Shown one piece after another: positions 52,243 through 60,027 of a stretch of DNA of 64,000 nt. The translations under genes and the position numbers were made by a program. Source of the stretch: a virus; the IMG/VR virus record IMGVR_UViG_3300049595_001870, positions 53,779-117,778 of that record; one strand, written 5' to 3'. The notes below the pieces were generated by a model, which saw only the letters and a program-made list of their open reading frames with translations, was not told where the DNA came from and made no database searches. Numbering within the stretch: position 1 is the first letter of the stretch; each line of letters opens with the position of its first letter.

Positions 52243-52262
52243 TTCTAGGAAACTATTGGCAC
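52243..52262 (-). promoter_or_regulatory. Late leader motif, copy at 52.2 kb
   Basis: GTGCCAATAGTTTCCTAGAA on the minus strand upstream of the scaffold gene; one of six similar sites. Here the CAATAG part is non-coding. Confidence 0.45.
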
Positions 52263-52278
52263 GCCATGTGCGAAATTG

Positions 52279-52503
52279 TTACACCGGCCCAACTTCAACG
52301 CCGTCTTCTGTCTCAATCCACACCCGCGCCCCGCAGGAAAGTGGGTTGTCTGGCTCGTAGCGTATCACGCACGGGCCGTTGATCCGCACGGAGTGGGCGT
52401 AGCGGTTCTCCTTGTAGTTCTTCACCGTGATCACCGGCTCCCGCTCGCCGGTCTTGTGGTTCTTGCGGATCACGTGCTGGTTGATGTGGATGATGTGTTT
52501 CAC
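52279..52503 (-). CDS. Small protein, unknown
   Basis: 74 residues, basic N-terminus (MKHIIHINQHVIRKNHKTGE) and beta-rich remainder. Resembles small late proteins of related phages. Unknown. Confidence 0.6.
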   Translation of the reverse strand: MKHIIHINQHVIRKNHKTGEREPVITVKNYKENRYAHSVRINGPCVIRYEPDNPLSCGARVWIETEDGVEVGPV

Positions 52504-52778
52504 GCTTGGACCTCAATGGTTGGCCGGGCGGTCGGCGCCAACAACCCTTGCAAAGCACCCGCGGCCCTGTTTGCTTCTGCGATTGATCCGTAAGCACCGA
52601 GGCTTTGCCCGGTCTGCATGAACCGCTTCAGCGCTTCAGCGTCCGAAAGCACCGTGCCGTCAGGCAGCGTAGTTGGAACCAGCACTATGCGGCCGTCGAT
52701 TTCCAGAGTCAGTGGCCGAGCATCTTGCGTCGGGACACGCCGTGGCACCGGATCAAGTAGGTATCGACCAGAGTTCAT
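52500..52778 (-). CDS. Small protein, unknown
   Basis: 92 residues from ATG 52778 (MNSGRYLLDP). N-terminal basic region, then LTLEIDGRIVLVPTTL and a helix ending EALKRFMQTGQSLGAYG. The longer ORF from 52817 overlaps the next gene. Unknown. Confidence 0.55.
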   Translation of the reverse strand: MNSGRYLLDPVPRRVPTQDARPLTLEIDGRIVLVPTTLPDGTVLSDAEALKRFMQTGQSLGAYGSIAEANRAAGALQGLLAPTARPTIEVQA

Positions 52779-52797
52779 CAGCGGGCCCCGCTTCTTG

Positions 52798-53625
52798 TTA
52801 GTCCTCGCCCATCGCACTGGCAGCTATCGGCGCCAGCAGGCCGTACTTCCGCAAGATGCGGATGGAGTCTTCGGTGCCGGGGAACATGACGTAGTTGCGG
52901 GTGCCTAGAGGCGAGCCGCGAGAAGCGGCGTCTAGGTATTTGACCCCAGGGACTCCTGCGTCCAGCAGGGCCGATGCAGCACGGCGACGACCGCCGGAGT
53001 CGCCAAGCCTGTCCATAATCACCTTTGCACTGAACCGCCTAGAGGGGGGCAGGCCCGGCTCGGCATCAAACCCAAGCGTGCGCAGCGCCTGCTGCACCTG
53101 CGGCGATTGTGTCTCAGCCATTGAGTCGTAATCCAAAAGCGATTCTTCCGGATGCTGGATTGCGACTTCGTACATCCGGCCGGTTCGCTCCTTGGGAGTT
53201 ATTGGCGCGCCGCTAGAGATGAGTTCAGCCGCCTCGCGAAGCATCTTCCCTTGCGATGCGTCGTATCCGTAAGAACCCGGGTCGGCAGCATGCTTGCGCA
53301 ACTTATCCAGCGCAAGCGCGGGAGATTTTCGGGACGACCAATCAACTGAGGAGGGCGTGCCCCAAACCTTCAGGTACTCGGCTGCAACCTGATCTGGCGA
53401 CTCAAATGGAGCCTGGCCGGCTAGTTTGTTGCGATAGTATTGGGCGACCCCCTCCTCGCCAGCGAAGTACAGCCCATGCCCATACGCCTGCGCCCCTTCT
53501 CCGCTGCCGATCTTGCTCGCATCAAACCTGTCAAAGTCATACGGGCTACCGTGGTACGCCCGGATGTACTTGGGATCCGGGGCGGCCCTGCCGACCGCGG
53601 CGATGAGATCGTCTATTTTGCCCAT
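52798..53625 (-). CDS. ADP-ribosyltransferase-domain protein
   Basis: 275 residues. After the N-terminal MGKIDDLIA tag, AYHGSPYDFDRFD with His25 and GHGLYFAGEEGVAQYY with Tyr53 match the ADP-ribosyltransferase of polyvalent proteins. The later GVPGVKYLDAASRG and TRNYVMFPG segments fit too. Such enzymes modify host targets after injection. The tag is shared with the HExxH protein at 56070-56768. Catalytic roles inferred from motif only. Confidence 0.75.
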   Translation of the reverse strand: MGKIDDLIAAVGRAAPDPKYIRAYHGSPYDFDRFDASKIGSGEGAQAYGHGLYFAGEEGVAQYYRNKLAGQAPFESPDQVAAEYLKVWGTPSSVDWSSRKSPALALDKLRKHAADPGSYGYDASQGKMLREAAELISSGAPITPKERTGRMYEVAIQHPEESLLDYDSMAETQSPQVQQALRTLGFDAEPGLPPSRRFSAKVIMDRLGDSGGRRRAASALLDAGVPGVKYLDAASRGSPLGTRNYVMFPGTEDSIRILRKYGLLAPIAASAMGED

Positions 53626-54338
53626 CAGTACCCCAACGCCCGCGGCTCCGTGGAGCGGGGAGAGTTCATCAGGCGCCTGATCTCGTTGCCGGCCTCATCG
53701 ACAATGTGCGTTGGCGCGCCGCGGCCGTAACGCATCAAATCCCCGACGGCGCCGGCGGATCGCATGGCGGCCCCGCCAAGGCGACCGGCCACTTTGAACG
53801 GAATGGGCACGGGCAGGTACGTCTCGGGATCCGTCAGAAGATCGATCGCCGTGATGTTGCCGTCAGAGATTCCCAGACGCCGGGCGTCCTCGCGCCAGTC
53901 GTCCGGTGATCCCGGTGTTCCGGCGGCGGCTGACGGATACGCCGCAGAGATCGGAGCCCGCAGTGCCAGCTCTGCCGCCCGGCCGTAGTCGTCTGCGTTG
54001 TACGCCTGGGCCGCTTTGATGAGCGTGTCCCTTGGCCGCATGGCCGTCTCAAACACGGCGCTGTACGCCTTGCCTGGCGCGGCCTTCAGGTGCTCGTAGT
54101 AGTCCCCCGACGGGCCCGGCCGCAGGGTGTCCTGCACCATGCCCATGCGCAGCTCGCGCGGATCGTACGGCCGACCGTCGATATACACGCTGCGATCTCG
54201 CATGCCCTCCAGCACTTGGTATTCCGGCGACGCAGTAACCTCCTGCCACCTCCGCTCACGCTCGGCTGACTCCGCTGCCTGCTGCTCTGGAGAGCCGTAA
54301 AAATAATCCGTGAACCGATCGGCTATGGTTCTGGGCAT
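53625..54338 (-). CDS. Unknown protein of polyvalent cluster
   Basis: 237 residues from ATG 54338 (MPRTIADRFTDYFYG). ATGA overlap with both neighbours. Contains AIDLLTDPETYLPVPIPFKV and a Gly/Ala-rich helical C-terminus. Lies between two polyvalent-domain genes. No known domain; may be injected together with them. Confidence 0.6.
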   Translation of the reverse strand: MPRTIADRFTDYFYGSPEQQAAESAERERRWQEVTASPEYQVLEGMRDRSVYIDGRPYDPRELRMGMVQDTLRPGPSGDYYEHLKAAPGKAYSAVFETAMRPRDTLIKAAQAYNADDYGRAAELALRAPISAAYPSAAAGTPGSPDDWREDARRLGISDGNITAIDLLTDPETYLPVPIPFKVAGRLGGAAMRSAGAVGDLMRYGRGAPTHIVDEAGNEIRRLMNSPRSTEPRALGY

Positions 54339-55798
54339 CAGCGCTGATCCTCCAGCAAACCGTCCGTCACCATTCCCCCACCAACGGCAGCGCCGATGCC
54401 CTGCGTCAGGATGCGGCGGCGCATTTCGTCAGACATGATGTAGCGACGGGCTGGGGCGCGCACGGGAGGGGCTATCTTTTCTTGGGCGGCCAAGTGACGC
54501 AGCCGGCTGTGGTTGTTCTGCAATGCCGTTACCTCGTCAGCCTGACGCATCAGGCCCGGCATGAACTGATCCACAAGCGTGTTGGCGGCTGGAGTCGGAT
54601 AGCCGTTTTCAACTGCCTGCGTAACCAAATGATTTCGCAGCCGGACGGCATGCTTGGTCGGGTCGATGCCAACTTGCAGCGCATGGATCACATCTTCCAC
54701 AAGCCCGGCCGACGATGTCTGATCCTTCCCCCAGCCGCTCCCCACGTATCCATCAGCATGCACTATCAGATCGTTTAGCGCGTCCTCCGCTGCCTGCCGC
54801 GTTTCCGGCCACGCATAGCCCTTGCGAACGACATCTTGCCCTACCGCATCTGGCGTCAGTCCGCCCATCTTCCTGCCCAGTCGCTCCAGCGCCCCCGGAA
54901 CTACCTTCCCGTAGAAGTGTTCGTAGTTCTCAATGTTGCCGCCGACCTTGTCAGCGATGGCTCTTGGTGAGGCGACTTCGATGGCCCGATGCCCCTTGCG
55001 CGCGGCCTCTAGGGCGAGGCGTTTGATGAGGAGGTCGGACCAAGAGTCTTCTAGGGGGAAGGGGATGCCAGTCTTGGGCGATACCACCACATTGCCGCCC
55101 TCGTCCCAGTCAACGGCGTGGCCCGCCTCCAGCATGGCATCCGCGTAGTCGGAATCTGATTCACTTGGTAGCTGCTGCCTTGGGGGCAAAGAGCCTTCCC
55201 GTGCCTTTCGGTTGTGAATCCCCAAGTCCGATTGGAGTTCATTGATCCGCAGGGCATCGCCGTGGGTGTCGAAGCGTGCGTGGGCGACTGCGTCGGCGTT
55301 TTCGTTTGCCCAGTGATTGTCAAACTTGCGCTCGGCCGCGAAGGGCTGAATGAGCAGCAGCTCTGTGTAGTCCTTGCCGCCCTGTCCATACGATTGATAA
55401 GTCGGCGGCCCAACAGGCTCTCCTTGCCCCAAAGGGTCGCTCCGCATAAAACCACCAGTCGGATCATCCAAGTCGGCCCACGCGGATGACATTGGGGCAT
55501 TGCGCCGCACTTGCTCCGCGTGCGTATACACAGGGCTGCGTTCTTGCACCCTGGCCAAGAGTTCTTCCCTCGGCACCACATCCCTGCCGAAGGTCAACGA
55601 ATCTAGGTCGGTTGCCTTCAGCTCCCACCCAGGCACGCCGTCTTTGTAGCGCTTCAGCAGCCCGGGGAGTTCCTGCACACGGACGTTCTCTGGCATGGCC
55701 TCAATGGCACGCTCCAGGCGGGAGTAAATGCCTGGATCCGGGTTGTAGCCAAGCAGTCCGGCGATCTGGCGGCCGGCGGCGTCGTAACGTCCGGGCAT
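54338..55798 (-). CDS. Polyvalent-protein domain (ELQSD type)
   Basis: 486 residues from ATG 55798 with GGAG upstream. LRINELQSDLGIHNRK, then DSWSDLLIKRLALEAARKGHRAIEVAS and NYEHFYGKVVPGALERLGRK match a conserved domain of large phage polyvalent proteins (usually E[IL]QSDWHQ). Its biochemical role is unknown. Here it is a separate gene instead of part of a fusion. Confidence 0.7.
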   Translation of the reverse strand: MPGRYDAAGRQIAGLLGYNPDPGIYSRLERAIEAMPENVRVQELPGLLKRYKDGVPGWELKATDLDSLTFGRDVVPREELLARVQERSPVYTHAEQVRRNAPMSSAWADLDDPTGGFMRSDPLGQGEPVGPPTYQSYGQGGKDYTELLLIQPFAAERKFDNHWANENADAVAHARFDTHGDALRINELQSDLGIHNRKAREGSLPPRQQLPSESDSDYADAMLEAGHAVDWDEGGNVVVSPKTGIPFPLEDSWSDLLIKRLALEAARKGHRAIEVASPRAIADKVGGNIENYEHFYGKVVPGALERLGRKMGGLTPDAVGQDVVRKGYAWPETRQAAEDALNDLIVHADGYVGSGWGKDQTSSAGLVEDVIHALQVGIDPTKHAVRLRNHLVTQAVENGYPTPAANTLVDQFMPGLMRQADEVTALQNNHSRLRHLAAQEKIAPPVRAPARRYIMSDEMRRRILTQGIGAAVGGGMVTDGLLEDQR

Positions 55799-56070
55799 CA
55801 CCAGCTCCAGTTACATGACCACCAGCCGGGCGTCAGCTTGTCCGTCTTCTCGTCGCAATTGTGGCGGGCTTTGAAGTTGGCCCGGCGGCCATCATCACCA
55901 TGACCACCGCCAGACCCGTCCCGGTAGTGGCCCATGGACGCATCGCCGAATCGCACCAGCCGCTCTTCGTCCCCGACCTTGGCGCGGACGACGAACTTCT
56001 TCCCGCCCTGCGTATCCCGGACGGGACGGTTGGGAATCAGCTTGCGGATCTTGTCGCCTTCTTCGTCCAT
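55798..56070 (-). CDS. Short conserved phage domain (FGD..FxARH)
   Basis: 90 residues from ATG 56070 (TGATG with the previous stop). VRFGDASMGHYRD, FKARHNCDEKTDKLTPGWWSC match a small domain found in many phages (I recall DUF5872). Cys and His could bind zinc. It occurs near capsid genes and polyvalent proteins. Role unknown. Confidence 0.7.
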   Translation of the reverse strand: MDEEGDKIRKLIPNRPVRDTQGGKKFVVRAKVGDEERLVRFGDASMGHYRDGSGGGHGDDGRRANFKARHNCDEKTDKLTPGWWSCNWSW

Positions 56071-56768
56071 CACTCGTCGTCCTGCATAAGTTCCGTCGCC
56101 CACCAAGGCGATGTTGCTGCGGCCCCAAGCTCTCCAGCGCGTCGGAGAGTGCGCGGATCGTTGTAGATGGCCTGGGCGCGGCCGATCATGTCGGCGATGC
56201 GCGCTGCCGATTTGTCGCCCTCGTTGGCATAGTAGTTGGCATACGCAGCCCACGGCACTCCTATGACCCGATCGCCGCCGGCGCGGGTGGCCAAAGCCTC
56301 ATCGAAGACACGGTTAAGGCCGTGCGGCAATCTGGCTGTCAACTGAACGCCGATCGGCAGTCGGGGGTGATCGGGCGAAGGATTTGGCAATTCCAAGTAG
56401 CGTTTCGCCCCTTCGTTTATTGCGTGCATGACCTCATGCCGCCGTATTCTTCGGTCGCCCTGTGGGTACACAACCGTCCCAAGGACGCCCTGTCGCCGTT
56501 CATCATACTGGTCAAAGTAGTCTTCCAGTTTACGGTCGGGAACAAACATGCCGATGGCGTCTTTGGCTTTCATAGAATATGGGATGTGTTCAACATCGGT
56601 GGCTGTAAACCTGGCCGCGGTTGACCTCGGATAAGCGTCCAAGTACGTTCCGTCCGGCATGTATGGCAAATCGACGGTCGCTCTCCGCATGGCCAGCATC
56701 GCCCTGACCCGCTCGTTCCGGGCCGGGCCCACTCCCAGACGCGCGATCAGGTCATCGATCTTGCCCAT
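56070..56768 (-). CDS. HExxH metallopeptidase-like protein
   Basis: 232 residues from ATG 56768. It starts with the same MGKIDDLIA tag as 52798-53625. HEVMH at residues 111-115 in RRHEVMHAINEG is a zinc-peptidase motif; GTVVYPQGD and FDEALATRAGG follow. A likely injected or maturation protease; substrate unknown. Confidence 0.65.
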   Translation of the reverse strand: MGKIDDLIARLGVGPARNERVRAMLAMRRATVDLPYMPDGTYLDAYPRSTAARFTATDVEHIPYSMKAKDAIGMFVPDRKLEDYFDQYDERRQGVLGTVVYPQGDRRIRRHEVMHAINEGAKRYLELPNPSPDHPRLPIGVQLTARLPHGLNRVFDEALATRAGGDRVIGVPWAAYANYYANEGDKSAARIADMIGRAQAIYNDPRTLRRAGELGAAATSPWWATELMQDDE

Positions 56769-56810
56769 GGACGCATCCAGTCCTCCAGCTCGTCCTCGTC
56801 CTCCCAGTCC

Positions 56811-57191
56811 TCATCCAAGGACGATACTGCTGCCGCGCGGGACGACGGTGACGGGAGATTCCGCCTGTTGCAGCCGCCGGAGAAGGGCGTCAATCCGCAT
56901 CTGCTCCATCTCTTTCTCATGCTGCATCCTCCGCGCCTCTCGGAGTTGACTGACACGCGAGTCGTTTTCCCTGCGGAAGGCGGCCGTGGTCTTGTCGGCC
57001 ATGTCCTTCAACAGTTCAGCCTGCTGGGCCGGGCCGGGCAGGGGAAACATTGGTGCTGCCATCTGTGGTTTCGCCATCCTTCTTGGGCGCGGCCGTGCGG
57101 CCGGCTGCCGCGGATTGCCTAACGCATCGTTGGGTTCGTCTTCCATCTCCTGCCCCAGCAACGGCAGGAGTTCGTCTGGAATGCCAAGCAT
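56811..57191 (-). CDS. Basic coiled-coil protein
   Basis: 126 residues from ATG 57191 (MLGIPDELL) with TAGGAG. Middle is basic and Pro-rich, then a charged coiled coil (RENDSRVSQLREARRMQHEK). Alternative frame 56747-56956 is low-complexity and rejected as a separate gene. Unknown function. Confidence 0.6.
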   Translation of the reverse strand: MLGIPDELLPLLGQEMEDEPNDALGNPRQPAARPRPRRMAKPQMAAPMFPLPGPAQQAELLKDMADKTTAAFRRENDSRVSQLREARRMQHEKEMEQMRIDALLRRLQQAESPVTVVPRGSSIVLG

Positions 57192-57198
57192 GGGCGTT

Positions 57199-57217
57199 CT
57201 CCTATGAACCATTGCCC
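57199..57217 (-). promoter_or_regulatory. Late leader motif, copy at 57.2 kb
   Basis: GGGCAATGGTTCATAGGAG on the minus strand. It ends in TAGGAG, the ribosome site of 56811-57191, and its first part codes for the end of the preceding gene. Confidence 0.45.
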
Positions 57218-57618
57218 TTGCGGGCGCGCCAGCACGCCAGACGCACCAGGGCCTTGGCCGCCAGCCGGCTAAAAGGCAGCTTTCGCTTTTGGGCCGTCTC
57301 TTCCATCACGGCGACGATCTCGTCTGTGTGGTTCAGCGACTCCTGGCCCCACTTGTTCATTTTGTTGGCCATAGCGTTGCACTTGCAGGTCTTGCTGGCG
57401 TGGATCCCGATTGTGGCCAGGAGCTTCTTCAGTTCCGTGCCCGGCCCAACATCTGGCGGAGCCGACACGGCACGGCGGCGTCCTGGGTAGCTGCTGTGCT
57501 TTTCATCGATCGTCCACTGGTCGCCGTCCTTGGCGACGACGCACGGCATCGCATCGGCTAGCGAATATCCGCGCTGGCGGCAGCGGGCCTCAAAGAATTT
57601 GCGATGGCAAGTGATCAC
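57202..57618 (-). CDS. Conserved Cys protein (GPGTEL type)
   Basis: 138 residues from GTG 57618 overlapping the previous stop (GTGA). CHRKFFEARCRQRGYSLADA, then DGDQWTIDE, GPGTELKKLLATIGI and KTCKCNAMANKMNKWG. This pattern is common in phages and prophages of planctomycetes as I recall it. Function unknown; CKC may bind a metal. Confidence 0.7.
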   Translation of the reverse strand: MITCHRKFFEARCRQRGYSLADAMPCVVAKDGDQWTIDEKHSSYPGRRRAVSAPPDVGPGTELKKLLATIGIHASKTCKCNAMANKMNKWGQESLNHTDEIVAVMEETAQKRKLPFSRLAAKALVRLACWRARKGNGS

Positions 57619-58334
57619 GGGAGCGGGTTGAACTCCAGGCCGTCCTGGCTGAGCAGCTCGTCCAAGAATTCGTTCTGCTGCTCGCAGAAGTCGCTGTATC
57701 CGCTGATGTCCGCCGATCCAATAGGGACCAGCGTCAGCGTGCCGTCGCAATCCACTATGCGATGCTGCCGGGTGGAGCTGGCGATTTGCGGTGAGGTTAT
57801 GTCGCCGCCGCCTACCCAGCCTATAAGGACCAGAGAAACCGTGACGGTGATCTTGTAGTCTTCGTCAGGATCATCGGCGCAATCGCTGACAAATGTCAGC
57901 AAGTGCTCCATCAGCGACACGGGGCACGGGGAATCAAAGCAGATGTTGGGGTTGTCAACGTCAATGCAAGACAGCTCGCCGAAGTCGTCCGAGGTCAGGT
58001 TTCCTTCACCGCTCGGCGATATGCCGTTGTTGTAGATCAGTTGTTCTTCCAAATCCGGCGGGTCACCGCAGGTGTACGGATCGCATCCCACGCACTCGCC
58101 GTCTTCGCATGTCTCCCCCACTTCGCAGCAATACGGATCCTCCGAAGAACCGCAGCACGCTTGGCCAGAGGGGCAACAGATTTTCTCTTGGCAGCAGTAC
58201 TCGCCCTCGGGGCAGCACACCTGCTCCTCGCCGGAGCCACAGCAGACCCGAGGCTCCTTGCAGCACGCCTTCTCGCCCGGCGGACCACAGCACTCACCGT
58301 TCACCGCCAAGCAGCAGCAGTCGCAGCAGCTCAT
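57615..58334 (-). CDS. Cys-rich protein with CC repeats
   Basis: 239 residues from ATG 58334 with TAGGAG. The first ~70 residues hold ten CC clusters (SCCDCCC, ECC, ACC, VCC and so on), resembling a granulin-type disulphide array. The rest is acidic and beta-rich. No signal peptide is seen, so disulphides would have to form in the virion or after lysis. Likely a virion surface protein. It is the first gene of the leftward cluster. Confidence 0.65.
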   Translation of the reverse strand: MSCCDCCCLAVNGECCGPPGEKACCKEPRVCCGSGEEQVCCPEGEYCCQEKICCPSGQACCGSSEDPYCCEVGETCEDGECVGCDPYTCGDPPDLEEQLIYNNGISPSGEGNLTSDDFGELSCIDVDNPNICFDSPCPVSLMEHLLTFVSDCADDPDEDYKITVTVSLVLIGWVGGGDITSPQIASSTRQHRIVDCDGTLTLVPIGSADISGYSDFCEQQNEFLDELLSQDGLEFNPLP

Positions 58335-58340
58335 CACACG

Positions 58341-58360
58341 CTCCTACAAGCCATTGCCCC
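58341..58360 (-). promoter_or_regulatory. Late leader motif, copy at 58.3 kb
   Basis: GGGGCAATGGCTTGTAGGAG on the minus strand, just before the Cys-rich gene. It is in non-coding DNA. See the finding on six copies. Confidence 0.5.
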
Positions 58361-58624
58361 CGCAGCGTGGCCAAAGCCCCTGCCCCGAGCTTCGTTTTTA
58401 CCTTCTTGCTTGTATAGGTGGGGGATGGCCTCGTCACGCCCACGCTTCGCCCCTCTGGCGTTGTGGCGCGGCCACGCTATTACCGGGCCTTTGACGCTAA
58501 CGGGCTCCTGGCGTCACGCAGGAGCGTCACAGGGGCATGTGGTGTTTCGCTGGGAGAAACACGTGGGGGCCGGAGGTGGTGAAAAATCCGGGAGGGGGAT
58601 TGAAGAAAAAGGCGTCGCAAAAAA

Positions 58625-58683
58625 GGGGGGGGCAGGGTGGGGTATGATCGACCGTCCGGCCGATCATAACACCTTACCCTGCC
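58625..58683 (-). terminator. Large hairpin with T-run
   Basis: GGCAGGGT (58631-58638) pairs with ACCCTGCC (58676-58683) and TATGATCG with CGATCATA inside. On the minus strand it is followed by CCCCCCC then TTTTTT. It lies after the 58774-59577 gene and could terminate its transcript. Confidence 0.55.
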
Positions 58684-58773
58684 CCGACTTACGCTGCGCG
58701 TTTAGGTTGGTGGGCAAGAGCACACCCCCCGGGCCGTCGCCCCGACGACGATCGGCCCGGTGGGCGTGCATGC

Positions 58774-59577
58774 TCACCCGACGATAGCTTCCCGCGCCAC
58801 CTCGGCGGCGATCGGTTCCATACGCTTCCCGCCCCTACTGCGTCGGCTTGTCTTCCGGGCGCGGTTTACTACTGAAGGCGCCCACAGACCGCCGATCTGC
58901 CGACCGTCGGCATCGTAGCGGCTGGTGGCCGCTTCGATAGCCTCAGCGATCCTCGCCGGATTGTCGATCGGCGGGCGGTTGTACTCCGCGGATTCGATGC
59001 CGGACTGCCGCCGCTTCTCAGCGGCCCGGGCAAACAAGCTGTCGCCTACCCATGCCGTGCGGCGGTATAGGCTGCAGGTCTGCCACGTGGCCGCTGCGAG
59101 GTTTCCACGGGCGATGCCGGATTTTGAATAGTCCCGCGTCCAGATACTGTGCAGGATCGCGGCCACGGTTTCTTCGCGTCCCTCCGCGGACAGCGGCCGT
59201 CGATCGTACGGGCCGGACCACCTCGCCACGTAACGGGAAACGACCACAAGCAGACTTTTCGCCTGCCGCGGTGTGATATCGGCCGGACTGAACGTGCCGA
59301 CCCCCATGCCACGTTCACGCGAAGCCCATCGCCCGCCTTTACGCTGGCCTAACATTCTGGCCATCTGCTCGCGTGTGAACGAGCGATGCCGATCCGCTCG
59401 CACGGTCTGCGGCACGGGGGTCGGGTCTGCTATTTGCCCGCTGTCACCCGCCAGCGGGATCAGCAGCGGCCAACGCTCACGTTCGGCGGTCTGCTCTTCG
59501 CACCATGCCAGAATCTCGCGGGCGATCGTCTCCACCGTGCTCGCATCAATACCGTCGATCATCTCAGACACGTTCAT
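58774..59577 (-). CDS. Unknown protein, divergent from early operon
   Basis: 267 residues from ATG 59577 with GGGGAG. It has helical and Arg-rich stretches (SFTREQMARMLGQRKGGRWA, RNLAAATWQTCSLY). The C-terminus is basic (RARKTSRRSRGGKR). It is transcribed away from the early operon, so it could be a regulator or an immediate-early gene. No known domain. Confidence 0.65.
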   Translation of the reverse strand: MNVSEMIDGIDASTVETIAREILAWCEEQTAERERWPLLIPLAGDSGQIADPTPVPQTVRADRHRSFTREQMARMLGQRKGGRWASRERGMGVGTFSPADITPRQAKSLLVVVSRYVARWSGPYDRRPLSAEGREETVAAILHSIWTRDYSKSGIARGNLAAATWQTCSLYRRTAWVGDSLFARAAEKRRQSGIESAEYNRPPIDNPARIAEAIEAATSRYDADGRQIGGLWAPSVVNRARKTSRRSRGGKRMEPIAAEVAREAIVG

Positions 59578-59589
59578 TGTCGAATCTCC

Positions 59590-59603
59590 CCTTATACTAG
59601 TCC
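59590..59603 (-). promoter_or_regulatory. GGACTAGTATAAGG box
   Basis: GGACTAGTATAAGG on the minus strand, about 13 bases before the start of the minus gene. It matches the boxes at 59685 and 59765 except for one base. Confidence 0.45.
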
Positions 59604-59672
59604 TCGCGGTGTGACAATTCACCCCGCACGCCATACAGTATATATCGGCCGCTGAGATTCGCAAAATAAATT

Positions 59673-59712
59673 GTAACACCGCCCGGACTAGTCTAAGGCG
59701 ACGCCGACGACG
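59673..59712 (+). repeat. 40-bp direct repeat, copy 1
   Basis: GTAACACCGCCCGGACTAGT, TCTAAGG and the following GACGCCGACGACG block is repeated identically 80 bases downstream. It contains the GGACTAGTCTAAGG box at 59685-59698. Confidence 0.85.
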
Positions 59713-59752
59713 ATCGACGACGATCGACGACGACGCCGACGACGGTGTTTTG

Positions 59753-59792
59753 GTAACACCGCCCGGACTAGTCTAAGGCGACGCCGACGACG
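59753..59792 (+). repeat. 40-bp direct repeat, copy 2
   Basis: Identical to 59673-59712, with its box at 59765-59778. Two sites with an 80-base period are consistent with binding of a dimer or with DNA looping. Confidence 0.85.
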
Positions 59793-59854
59793 CCCGTCAC
59801 GCGGGGAAGGAAGCGTGTTGCTTCCTGCGCATGCGGGCAGCCAATGGAGGTTCC

Positions 59855-60025
59855 ATGTGGGAATACGAATGGCTGGGCTACGGCCTGACCATCACCGCTC
59901 CGTGCGGGAAGGACATATTCATGCAGGGCGAGGAAGCCAGTGAACTGCATGACCGCTTGGAGGCCATGTCACCCGAGGAGGTGCAGGCTGAACTGAGCGA
60001 GTACGACGTTCTGCTGGAAGATTGA
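59855..60025 (+). CDS. Small early protein, replacing the zinc ribbon
   Basis: 56 residues from ATG 59855 with GGAGG upstream (MWEYEWLGYG). Acidic and aromatic. It occupies the position of the zinc-ribbon gene 691-870 but is unrelated. The sequence homologous to copy 1 starts at its stop codon. Confidence 0.6.
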   Translation: MWEYEWLGYGLTITAPCGKDIFMQGEEASELHDRLEAMSPEEVQAELSEYDVLLED

Positions 60026-60027
60026 CG

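Larger units (their letters stand above)
58338..58773. promoter_or_regulatory. Non-coding gap with dyads and terminator
   Basis: This 436-base gap separates the Cys-rich gene from the minus gene at 58774. It should hold the promoter of the large leftward operon and the terminator of the gene before it. Two compact dyads are seen: CTCCTG/CAGGAG (58505-58524) and GTGTTTC/GAAACAC (58542-58562). A GGGCCG/CGGCCC hairpin lies at 58729-58760. A TATACA-like element at about 58411 could be a -10 but I see no good -35. No gene is visible. Confidence 0.55.
59578..59854. promoter_or_regulatory. Second divergent control region
   Basis: The 277-base gap lies between 59577 (minus gene) and 59855 (plus operon). 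It contains two 40-base direct repeats (59673-59712, 59753-59792), a GATCGAC/GACGAC tandem region between them, and three copies of GGACTAGT(A/C)TAAGG, one at 59590-59603 in the opposite orientation. The AT-rich TATATATCGG block is here too. Likely dual promoter-operator region. No gene seen. Confidence 0.6.

Noticed and set aside
56747-56956. Acidic 69-residue frame overlapping 56811-57191
   Set aside because: Acidic tail is suggestive, but no start signal fits and the rest is Ser/Arg-rich shadow sequence. A frameshift from 56811-57191 has no slippery site that I can see.
59578-59610. Sigma-70-like promoter for the minus gene (TTGTCA...TATAAG)
   Set aside because: The spacer is 15 bases and the -10 would lie inside the ribosome-site region of the gene, leaving no leader. 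It is more likely part of the GGACTAGTATAAGG box.
59701-59744. Possible CRISPR-like tandem array (GATCGAC/GACGAC units)
   Set aside because: The units are very short and have no unique spacers.
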